Source: Thermoplasmata archaeon (GTDB lineage: Archaea; Thermoplasmatota; Thermoplasmata; Lutacidiplasmatales; UBA184). Taken from it: a DNA stretch of 6,329 nucleotides. Under the pieces are notes generated by a model that was given only the letters and a program-made list of their open reading frames with translations, was not told the DNA's origin and did not search any database. Made by a program: the position numbers and the translations under genes. The DNA lies in NCBI GenBank assembly GCA_021798415.1, contig JAJZGO010000089.1, positions 1-6,329 on the forward strand, given 5' to 3'. Of the stretch, positions 1 through 4,787 are shown in pieces; the stretch's first letter is position 1; each line of letters opens with the position of its first letter.

Positions 1-94
1 TGACGAGACCGCTCGACTTTCGGGCAAAGACCGTCGGGCTCGCCGTCGGCGTCGAAGGGTCGGGGGTGCCCGGGTTCGTGGTTTCCGCGCTCAT
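1..94 (-). CDS. APC-family amino acid permease, N-terminal fragment
   Basis: The first 31 codons of a minus-strand gene that runs off the left edge of the window. They begin at ATG (94-92) and stay open to base 1. The peptide has a Thr/Pro/Ser-rich, probably disordered lead of about 20 residues, followed by VFARKSSGLV. A short stretch of this type, just before the first membrane helix, is typical of archaeal APC-superfamily amino acid permeases, where it usually continues with R-x-[ML]-SP. If correct, the product is a 12-14 helix secondary transporter importing amino acids. No membrane helix lies in the visible part, so the call rests on about ten residues plus codon bias. No Shine-Dalgarno sequence or close TATA box precedes this ATG. 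A GTG at 148-146 is in frame upstream but is less attractive. Divergent from the aminotransferase. Confidence 0.55.
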   Translation of the reverse strand, partial: MSAETTNPGTPDPSTPTASPTVFARKSSGLV

Positions 95-151
95 GGGGGT
101 GTTACACTCGTGCGAAGGGGGGTGCCAAGGCCGTTGTCCCTCCGACACGAC

Positions 152-174
152 CCGGCCGCCGGTCGGCGGACCGG
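152..174. repeat. GC-rich hairpin in the divergent intergenic region
   Basis: CCGG-CCGCC (152-160) pairs with GGCGG-A-CCGG (165-174). This gives a 9-bp stem with one bulged A (170) and a GGTC loop. It partly overlaps a perfect 10-bp palindrome, GGACCGGTCC (168-177), and CCTCGAGG follows at 184-191. It would lie in the leader of the minus-strand permease if transcription starts near 205. It could be an operator, an RNA structure or a chance result of high GC content. Confidence 0.35.
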
Positions 175-228
175 TCCCTCGGACCTCGAGGCCCCCGACC
201 CCCGCACGCACGCTGCTAACGGGACGCG

Positions 229-238
229 CTATTTAATC
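229..238. promoter_or_regulatory. TATA-like element between divergent genes
   Basis: The AT-rich stretch CTATTTAATC stands out in GC-rich surroundings. It reads as a TATA-like box on both strands (TATTTAAT plus, ATTAAATA minus). It lies 131 bp before the aminotransferase ATG and 135 bp from the permease ATG, so either gene would have a leader of about 100 nt. The permease has no other visible TATA box, so it is the likelier user. The remainder of the interval 95-368 shows no gene on either strand. Confidence 0.45.
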
Positions 239-335
239 CGGCGGAAAACGACCGGCGCCGGAACCCCGTGCATCGTGCCGGTTCTGCGCGAATTGCGCCC
301 GGGGGTATCGGCCCGCAGCGGCCTCGAGGCAAGAG

Positions 336-343
336 GCTTTACC
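336..343 (+). promoter_or_regulatory. Possible TATA box for a leaderless aminotransferase transcript
   Basis: GCTTTACC lies at -33 to -26 relative to the ATG at 369, the spacing expected for an archaeal leaderless mRNA. It is weaker than the element at 229-238. No Shine-Dalgarno sequence precedes the ATG. Confidence 0.35.
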
Positions 344-368
344 CCGTCCGAGTTCGGGACCCGTCACG

Positions 369-1589
369 ATGAGGCCCGTCGAACCGAAACGCCGGGACCG
401 CTTGCCGCTGCGGATCGACGACCCGCGCGTCAGCGAGCGGGTCCAGCGCTTCCCGGAGTCGGTGATCCGGGAAATGACCCGGATCGCGGACCTCCACCAT
501 GCGGTCAATCTGGCCCAGGGTTTCCCGGACTTCGAGCCCCCGCCCGAGGTCGTCGCGGCCGCTCAGGCCGCCATCGGCTCGGGCGGGAACCAGTACTCGG
601 TCACCTGGGGGACGCCCGGGCTTCGCCGCGCGATCGCCGACAAGGCGCGTTCGTTCAACGGGATCGACGCCGACCCCGAGTCGAACGTCGTCGTCACCTG
701 CGGTGCGACCGAGGCGATGATGGCCGCCATGCTGGCGATCGTGAATCCCGGCGACGAGGTCATCGTGACCGAGCCGTTCTACGAGAACTACGGGCCGGAT
801 GCGGTCGTGAGCGGAGCGGTCGTGCGCACGGTGCCCCTCGGGGGGGCGGACTGGTCGCTCGACGAGGAGCGCCTCAAGGCGGCGGTCTCCTCGAAGACCC
901 GGGCGATCGTGGTCAACACCCCGAACAACCCGAGCGGCCGGGTCTTCACCCGGACCGAGCTCGGTCTCCTCGCCGACCTCTGCGTCGACCACGACCTGGT
1001 CGCGGTGACCGACGAGATCTACGAGCACATCGTCTTCGACGGACGCCGGCACCTCTCGCTCGCGACGCTCCCCGGCATGTCCGAGCGGACGATCACGATC
1101 GACGGGATGTCGAAGACCTACAGCGCGACCGGCTGGAGGGTCGGGTGGGCGATCGGCCCCGCGACGCTCGCCGCGGCGATGCGTCGCGCCCACGACTTCC
1201 TCACCGTCTGCGCTCCGCACGCCTTCCAGGTCGCGGCGGAAGTCGCGCTCGGGCTCCCCGCCTCGTACTACGCCGAGCTCGCCGCGGGCTACCAGAAGAA
1301 GCGGGACCGCTTCGTCGAGGGGATCCGACGCGCCGGGCTCCGCTGCCGGTCGCCCGAGGGGGCGTACTACGTCCTCGCGGACTTTTCGGAGTTCCCGTTC
1401 GCCGACGACTGGGAGTTCGCGATGGCGCTTGTCGAGCGCCTCGGCGTGGCGAGCGTCCCGGGCAGCAGTTTCTACTCGAACCCCGAGGACGGGGCGCGGT
1501 TCGTCCGGTTCGCCTTCCCGAAGAAGGAGGCGACGCTCGACGACGCCCTGTCTCGCCTCGAGGGCCTCGACGCCCTGCGGGCGGGCTAG
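369..1589 (+). CDS. Class I/II PLP-dependent aminotransferase (KAT/glutamine transaminase K-like)
   Basis: A 406-residue cytosolic enzyme, normal length for fold-type I aminotransferases. It should move an amino group between an amino acid and a 2-oxo acid through pyridoxal phosphate. Visible landmarks are NLAQGFPDF near residues 48-56, the cofactor-binding NNPSG loop (N187), the DEIYE motif with D215 and Y218, SKTYSATGWRVGW with the Schiff-base lysine K249, and substrate-carboxylate arginine R380 in RFVRFAF. The N-terminal signature and the Asn-Gln-Tyr stretch following it resemble the kynurenine aminotransferase/glutamine transaminase K/methionine aminotransferase group, also often annotated as aspartate aminotransferase. 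Substrate cannot be fixed from sequence. The ATG start gives about 25 residues before the first conserved segment and sits 26 bp after a weak TATA box. It ends 10 bp from a convergent nitrilase-family amidase, which may act on the same pathway. Confidence 0.93.
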   Translation: MRPVEPKRRDRLPLRIDDPRVSERVQRFPESVIREMTRIADLHHAVNLAQGFPDFEPPPEVVAAAQAAIGSGGNQYSVTWGTPGLRRAIADKARSFNGIDADPESNVVVTCGATEAMMAAMLAIVNPGDEVIVTEPFYENYGPDAVVSGAVVRTVPLGGADWSLDEERLKAAVSSKTRAIVVNTPNNPSGRVFTRTELGLLADLCVDHDLVAVTDEIYEHIVFDGRRHLSLATLPGMSERTITIDGMSKTYSATGWRVGWAIGPATLAAAMRRAHDFLTVCAPHAFQVAAEVALGLPASYYAELAAGYQKKRDRFVEGIRRAGLRCRSPEGAYYVLADFSEFPFADDWEFAMALVERLGVASVPGSSFYSNPEDGARFVRFAFPKKEATLDDALSRLEGLDALRAG

Positions 1590-1599
1590 TCGGGGGTCG

Positions 1600-2436
1600 C
1601 TACGATACCGTCCGCGCGGCGCCGCTCGCGCGCGTCGGCCCGACCGTGGGCCCGGGGGGGACGATCGTCATCCGCGCGTCCTCGTCGACGTCGTTGAGGG
1701 CGGTCGGGCGCTTCGCCGTCGGCAACAGGCCGAAATCGATCCGGGTCTCGAGCGTCCCCTCCTCCGTGCCGATGTGCTCGAGACGACCGAACGGGTCCGT
1801 GAGGCTCGACTGGCCCGGGAAGATCGCGCCGCGCTCGAGGCCGGTCCGATTCGCGACGGCGACGAAGAGCCCGTGGGAGAAGGCGGTCGCGATCGCGAGG
1901 TGGTTGTACACCTCGAGTCCCGCGAGCGGTCCGCTCGCCTCCTCGGCCCACGCCATCGGGACGAGGATCGCTTCCGCTCCCTCGTGGGAGTAGTACGACC
2001 CCATTTCGGGGAACTGGAGGTCGTAGCAGACCTCGATCCCGAGCCGGTGGCCCTGGAACTCGACGAGCAGCGGACGGTCGCCCGGGCGGAAGATCCGCTT
2101 CTCCTTGTTCCAGAGATGGATCTTCCGGTAGATCTGGGTCCCGTCCGGGCCCACGACGTAGGCGCTGTTGAAGAGCTGGCCGTCCGCTTCCTCGGCGAAC
2201 CCCCCGACGATGAGCCGCCCGTGGCGCCGTGCGACCTCCTCGAGCGGCGCGAGCGCGGCGGGGACGTCCGTGTACCCGCGGATCTCCTCGGGACCGTCGT
2301 AGCAGTACCCGCACGAGGAGAGCTCGGGGAACAGGACGACATCGGCCTCGCTCGTCGCCGCCCACTTTCGGATCCGCTTCCAGTTCTCGTCCCGGCCCGG
2401 AAACTCGGGCGTGAACTGCACGATGGACAGCCGCAT
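1600..2436 (-). CDS. Carbon-nitrogen hydrolase (nitrilase superfamily; omega-amidase or carbamoyl-amidase type)
   Basis: A 278-residue amidase with the complete Glu-Lys-Cys triad: E38 in LFPELSSCGY, K105 in YRKIHLWNKEK and nucleophile C137 in GIEVCYDLQFPE. Members hydrolyse non-peptide C-N bonds of amides or carbamoyl compounds through a cysteine thioester, usually as oligomers in the cytosol. The length and the start MRLSIVQF (first beta-strand) match the family. The frame stays open far upstream only as a shadow of the next gene. The ATG at 2436 is supported by a TATA-like box ending 25 bp upstream. The FRPGD motif after the lysine is common in Nit2, N-carbamoylputrescine amidase and related branches, so the substrate is uncertain. 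The convergent aminotransferase favours an omega-amidase role on 2-oxo-acid amides, by inference. The last 14 residues look like a lineage-specific tail. Confidence 0.9.
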   Translation of the reverse strand: MRLSIVQFTPEFPGRDENWKRIRKWAATSEADVVLFPELSSCGYCYDGPEEIRGYTDVPAALAPLEEVARRHGRLIVGGFAEEADGQLFNSAYVVGPDGTQIYRKIHLWNKEKRIFRPGDRPLLVEFQGHRLGIEVCYDLQFPEMGSYYSHEGAEAILVPMAWAEEASGPLAGLEVYNHLAIATAFSHGLFVAVANRTGLERGAIFPGQSSLTDPFGRLEHIGTEEGTLETRIDFGLLPTAKRPTALNDVDEDARMTIVPPGPTVGPTRASGAARTVS

Positions 2437-2444
2437 CGTTCGGC

Positions 2445-2473
2445 CCAAGGCGCCGCGGCCTACAAAGCCTTGG
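2445..2473. repeat. Inverted repeat flanking the amidase core promoter
   Basis: CCAAGGC (2445-2451) and GCCTTGG (2467-2473) are perfect 7-bp arms separated by 15 bp. The right arm overlaps the TATA-like box of the minus-strand amidase, and the left arm lies 9-15 bp upstream of its start codon. A regulator bound here could block the promoter. A further CCTTGG occurs at 2497-2502. Function is inferred from position only. Confidence 0.35.
2461..2468 (-). promoter_or_regulatory. TATA-like box for the amidase gene
   Basis: On the minus strand this reads GCTTTGTA, at -32 to -25 from the ATG at 2436. There is no Shine-Dalgarno sequence in between, consistent with a leaderless transcript. Confidence 0.5.
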
Positions 2474-2517
2474 AGGATGGGGGCGGGCCCATCGGACCTT
2501 GGGAGGCGCCGCGAAGA

Positions 2518-2525
2518 CGTATCTA
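2518..2525 (+). promoter_or_regulatory. TATA-like box for the 210-residue hypothetical gene
   Basis: CGTATCTA lies at -31 to -24 from the ATG at 2549. It fits a leaderless start and supports that ATG over the upstream in-frame ATG at 2411, which would overlap the amidase. Confidence 0.5.
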
Positions 2526-2548
2526 CCGCCGACGGTCCTCGTGGCTCC

Positions 2549-3181
2549 ATGTCCCCGCCTCGACCCACCGGCCCGGCCGTCTCCGCGCCCGACCTTACCG
2601 GACCGACGTCGATCCTCAACTGGCCGGTCGCCGGTCCGGGGAAGGGCCGGAAGGCGCGGGCGCGCCCGTACTCGCACGTCCGCCTCGAGATCGACCTCGA
2701 GCCCGACGCGGCCCCCCCGTCGACCAGCCCGATCGTCCGCAAGCTCGAAGCCCTCGTGCGCGAGCGCGAGGTCGTCGAATCCGCGGACCTCCTCGGGCTC
2801 GCCGGGCGGCTCCTCCACGCCCTCTCGGCTTCGGGGTTCACACGGGTCGTGGCCTGGTCGGTCGAGCCGGACGTTGCGCTTCCGTCGCCCGCGACCGTTC
2901 GCGACCGGCCGAGAGAGCCGGTCGGCCACCTTCTGGACGCCCTCCGGCAGTCGAAGGGACCCGCGCTCGCGACCGCCCGTTCGTTCTCGGTGACCCTCAC
3001 CGAGTCCGGCCCGAATCGCGTCGAGGCCGTGCTCCGCCGGGTCCACCGGGAGCGACGGCACTCCCTCACGCTCGACCTTCGCGGCACGATCCCCGACGCG
3101 GTGCTGAAGGATATCGTCGCGGCCGTCCGGGAGCGCCTCCCCGTCCGGCGCTCGGCGGTGACGGCGTACGCCCGGCATTGA
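2549..3181 (+). CDS. Hypothetical protein, 210 residues, no recognised domain
   Basis: I do not recognise this protein. Codons are strongly G/C-ending and the start fits a leaderless promoter, so the reading frame looks real; the opposite-strand frames are shadows. The first ~30 residues are Pro/Thr/Ser-rich and probably disordered, followed by a basic patch (GKGRKARAR, 31-39). The rest alternates strand and helix: a strand RLEIDLEP (45-52), a charged helix around 62-93 (VRKLEALVRERE onward), a strand FTRVVAWSVEP, a helix, a strand SFSVTLTES, and a C-terminal strand-helix pair (HSLTLDLRGTIPDAVLKDIVAAVRE as two short units). There is no signal peptide or membrane segment, so it is probably a soluble alpha/beta protein. 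It is divergent from the amidase, with the two starts 112 bp apart, and could share regulation with it. Confidence 0.75.
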   Translation: MSPPRPTGPAVSAPDLTGPTSILNWPVAGPGKGRKARARPYSHVRLEIDLEPDAAPPSTSPIVRKLEALVREREVVESADLLGLAGRLLHALSASGFTRVVAWSVEPDVALPSPATVRDRPREPVGHLLDALRQSKGPALATARSFSVTLTESGPNRVEAVLRRVHRERRHSLTLDLRGTIPDAVLKDIVAAVRERLPVRRSAVTAYARH

Positions 3182-3202
3182 CGGCCCCCGGCCGTACCGA
3201 AG

Positions 3203-3210
3203 GGTTATGA
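3203..3210 (+). promoter_or_regulatory. TATA-like box for the E-x-T-E membrane protein gene
   Basis: GGTTATGA is the only AT-rich octamer in the 116-bp gap before the membrane protein gene. Transcription would start near 3232, giving a leader of about 65 nt that contains a strong hairpin and a Shine-Dalgarno site. This differs from the leaderless genes around it. Confidence 0.4.
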
Positions 3211-3250
3211 CCGCCCCGTTTCTTCCAACCTGAGCGAGCGCCCCCCGGCG

Positions 3251-3268
3251 CCGCGGGCGTTCCCGCGG
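3251..3268 (+). repeat. Perfect 7-bp hairpin in the membrane protein leader
   Basis: CCGCGGG (3251-3257), loop CGTT, CCCGCGG (3262-3268). It lies between the probable transcription start and the ribosome binding site at 3285. It may be a structured 5' leader. It is not followed by a T-tract, so it is unlikely to be a terminator for the upstream gene. Confidence 0.4.
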
Positions 3269-3284
3269 GGTCGAGCCGCCCGCC

Positions 3285-3289
3285 GAGGT
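3285..3289 (+). promoter_or_regulatory. Shine-Dalgarno site of the membrane protein gene
   Basis: GAGGT is followed by an 8-nt spacer and the ATG at 3298. It decides this start: the frame is open upstream to 3211 but contains no ATG, GTG or TTG there. Confidence 0.6.
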
Positions 3290-3297
3290 CCGCGCGA

Positions 3298-4002
3298 ATG
3301 CTCCTCCTCTACGTCCCGGCCCTTCTCGTCGCCTTTGTCATCACGCTCCTCGAGATGACCGAAGTGGTCGCGCTCGTCTTCGCGCTCAGCGCCGACCAGC
3401 GAACGATCGCCCACGGCGCTCTCGGGGCGATCGGGGGGACGACGACGGTCGCCCTCGTGGCGCTCGGGTTCGGCGCCCTGTTCCTTGCCTTCCCCCGGGA
3501 CGACCTACTCTGGGCGTCGGCGGTTGTGCTCGCCGGATTCGGGGTCTTCCTGTTCCGGAGCACGCTGCGGACGTACCGGCGAGAGAGGGCCGCCGCGGCG
3601 GGAACGCCCCCTCCCCCGCACCGGCCGGTCGTCCAGTTCGCGGGCGGCTTCTCGGTGGGGGCGATCGAAGCGACCGAGGCGGTGGTCGTCCTCCTCGCTC
3701 TCGCCGCCGCGGGCTACGCCGCGAGCGCCATCGTGGGAGCGGTCGTCGCGGGCGTCGTCCTCGTGGTCGCGACCGCCCTCGTGCACGAGCGGATCCGGCG
3801 CATCAAGGTCCCCTGGCTCAAGCTCGGTGCGACCTCGCTGCTGTTCGCCTTCTCGGTCTTCTGGTTCGGCGAGGCGACGAACTACCCCTGGCCCGGGAGC
3901 GACCTCATCCTGATCGCCCTCTTCTTCGCCGGCGTCGTGATCGTCCGCGGCGCGGTCGAGGTCGGACTGCGGCGAACTCGGTCGCTCGGGACGGCGCGAT
4001 GA
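3298..4002 (+). CDS. Polytopic membrane protein with duplicated E-x-T-E motif (GDT1/LysE-like two-half architecture)
   Basis: A 234-residue integral membrane protein with about six or seven helices (roughly 3-30, 40-64, 71-87, 114-137, 139-165, 174-193, 200-221). The two halves look alike: LLEMTEVVALVFAL (17-30) corresponds to AIEATEAVVVLLAL (122-135), and each is followed by a Gly/Ala/Val-rich helix. This places paired acidic residues E19/E22 and E124/E127 in the first helix of each half. They are separated by a basic, proline-containing loop (RTYRRERAAAAG to about 110). Two homologous halves with acidic helix motifs recall the GDT1/UPF0016 cation exchangers (E-x-G-D-K/R-T/S) and the LysE superfamily, but the canonical GDT1 motif is absent. 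It may belong to an uncharacterised archaeal family, possibly COG4280, recalled without certainty. Cation or small-solute transport is an inference. The start is set by a good Shine-Dalgarno site. Confidence 0.85.
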   Translation: MLLLYVPALLVAFVITLLEMTEVVALVFALSADQRTIAHGALGAIGGTTTVALVALGFGALFLAFPRDDLLWASAVVLAGFGVFLFRSTLRTYRRERAAAAGTPPPPHRPVVQFAGGFSVGAIEATEAVVVLLALAAAGYAASAIVGAVVAGVVLVVATALVHERIRRIKVPWLKLGATSLLFAFSVFWFGEATNYPWPGSDLILIALFFAGVVIVRGAVEVGLRRTRSLGTAR

Positions 4003-4022
4003 GCCGGCCGGTGCCCTCCGGA

Positions 4023-4058
4023 GCGACGTTCGCACGTCGCGTCCCCTAGGGCGCGACG
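4023..4058. repeat. Two overlapping, mutually exclusive hairpins between convergent genes
   Basis: GCGACGT (4023-4029) pairs with ACGTCGC (4034-4040) around a TCGC loop. The segment CGTCGCG (4035-4041) can instead pair with CGCGACG (4052-4058), with CCCTAGGG (4044-4051) in the loop. The element covers the gap after the membrane protein stop (4002) and the stop codon of the convergent zinc-ribbon gene (4046). It may act as a 3'-end structure for one or both transcripts. Confidence 0.4.
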
Positions 4059-4240
4059 CGCATCGACGGCGGTTCGCGCTGCGGCGCCTCGGGCGGGGGG
4101 AGTTCGCTCCGGACGACGAGGCATCGGTCGCGACAATGAGGACAGGTCCCCCGAGCCCGGGCGGGGACTTGCTCCGCGAGCCGGCGGCACTCGTCGGCGA
4201 ACTCGTGTCCGCACATCGGACAAGGATGCGACGGCCGCAT
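4046..4240 (-). CDS. Small zinc-ribbon protein, 64 residues
   Basis: A short protein with two Cys-x2-Cys knuckles, CPMCGH (C7, C10) and CPHC (C33, C36), 22 residues apart, which should bind one zinc ion. Further cysteines are C18 and C40. The first knuckle plus HEF resembles zinc-ribbon or C2H2-like small archaeal proteins. The C-terminal ~20 residues (from about SELPPPEAP) are Pro/Glu-rich and probably disordered. Such mini zinc ribbons are common in archaea, often nucleic-acid or protein-binding, but no specific function can be assigned. I chose ATG at 4240. A TTG at 4252 is in frame but overlaps a GGGAGG sequence that may be the ribosome binding site. It converges on the membrane protein with a 43-bp gap. 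No obvious TATA box is visible close upstream. Confidence 0.7.
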   Translation of the reverse strand: MRPSHPCPMCGHEFADECRRLAEQVPARARGTCPHCRDRCLVVRSELPPPEAPQREPPSMRVAP

Positions 4241-4244
4241 CGGA

Positions 4245-4259
4245 CCTCCCAAGGGGAGG
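4245..4259 (-). promoter_or_regulatory. Shine-Dalgarno-like site inside a hairpin, zinc-ribbon gene
   Basis: On the minus strand, CCTCCC-CTT-GGGAGG forms a 6-bp hairpin whose 3' arm is a Shine-Dalgarno-like GGGAGG, starting 10 nt before the ATG at 4240. The spacer after GGGAGG is 4 nt, which is short. Folding would hide the ribosome binding site. Functional relevance is inferred. Confidence 0.35.
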
Positions 4260-4306
4260 GGAGGACGGGAAGTCCTCGAACCGGCCCGGCCCCGCGGAGC
4301 TTCCCC

Positions 4307-4705
4307 CTAGGGTGTCTTCCACGGGCAGATCGGCGTCCGGTTTCCGGGTGTTCCCGTCCTCTCCGGGTCGAGCAAAGCGCCCCCACTACATACTCCGCCC
4401 GTCAGGTCGGTTTCACCCGGCGGGTGGACGGGCCAGGCGAGGGGGGGCGCGACGCGACCCAGGGTGTCGGTGTGCCCCGAAGGTCGAGGAAGGACCATGA
4501 CCCCCTCGTCGGGCGAGGCGATGAGCATCGCCGCCCCCCGACGGTGCATCCAGCCGACCCAAGCGAAGGTCACCGCGTCGAGCTCATCGTGGGTGAGGGC
4601 CCGCTTGGCGAGATCGCCCCCCAGGCCAAGGGAAACGAGGCGTCGCTGGAGGGCAGCTACGCCCGCCTGCTTTCGAGGGATCCCGAGCAGGTCCTGCGAG
4701 CCGCC
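4307..4705 (-). pseudogene. 5'-truncated DUF429 (predicted RNase H-fold nuclease) remnant
   Basis: The minus-strand frame from about 4705 down to 4481 encodes the C-terminal third of a DUF429-type protein. It contains GGSQDLLGIPRKQAGV, a basic helix with ALQRRL, HDELDAV (4591-4571) and SPDEGVMVLPRP at the end. In intact members these correspond to the strand after the E-x-Y-P motif, the conserved Asp-Ala helix and the C-terminal PEEG-VLP motif. Intact proteins are roughly 200-250 residues and begin with a V-G-[IV]-D type strand; none of that N-terminal part is present. No ATG, GTG or TTG lies in this frame between 4574 and 4705, and the first candidate, GTG at 4573, falls inside a conserved helix. 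Similarity stops just before GGSQ, near the 3' end of the acetate transporter. From 4480 to the TAG at 4307 the frame is open, but the peptide looks non-family, as if the original stop had been lost. Confidence 0.6.
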
Positions 4706-4730
4706 ACGAGGGGGCCCCAGAGCCCGTGAG

Positions 4731-4753
4731 GGAGATGAAAAGGAAAGAAGGGG
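4731..4753 (-). terminator. Pyrimidine/T-rich terminator of the acetate transporter transcript
   Basis: The minus strand reads CCCCTTCTTTCCTTTTCATC from 26 nt after the transporter stop codon, a T-rich tract in an otherwise GC-rich region. Archaeal termination uses such T-rich stretches without needing a hairpin. A CTAG-centred palindrome lies just upstream at 4774-4787. Confidence 0.5.
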
Positions 4754-4773
4754 TTGGTCGCGGATGCTCAGGT

Positions 4774-4787
4774 CCGGCCTAGGCCGG
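4774..4787. repeat. 14-bp perfect palindrome across the acetate transporter stop codon
   Basis: CCGGCCTAGGCCGG is self-complementary over 14 bp and includes the TAG stop (4781-4779 on the minus strand). As RNA it can form a 5-bp stem with a CTAG loop ahead of the T-rich tract. Confidence 0.5.

Noticed and set aside
95..368. A tRNA or other structured RNA gene downstream of the TATA-like element at 229
   Set aside because: I could not assemble acceptor, anticodon and T arms from the sequence; only simple GC hairpins are present.
339..1220. A 293-codon minus-strand frame inside the aminotransferase
   Set aside because: It is a mirror of the aminotransferase codons; Arg/Asp/Gly/Val-rich with no recognisable motif.
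110..1993. A 627-codon open frame on the plus strand across the aminotransferase and amidase
   Set aside because: Its translation is Arg/Pro/Gly-rich without family motifs, and it overlaps two well-recognised enzymes in other frames. Long shadow frames are expected at this GC content.
1429..3210. Long plus and minus open frames (593, 530 and 495 codons) spanning the amidase and the hypothetical gene
   Set aside because: Only the 1600-2436 minus portion has nitrilase motifs. The rest is low-complexity antisense of real genes.
3211..3297. A manganese (yybP-ykoY) riboswitch upstream of the GDT1-like membrane gene
   Set aside because: The leader is short and lacks the conserved loop sequences of that riboswitch class; only one simple hairpin is present.
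4379..4397. An AT-containing ACTACATACT segment as a promoter for the zinc-ribbon gene or a plus-strand gene
   Set aside because: On the minus strand the leader would be about 120 nt, with no supporting feature. On the plus strand no credible gene follows.
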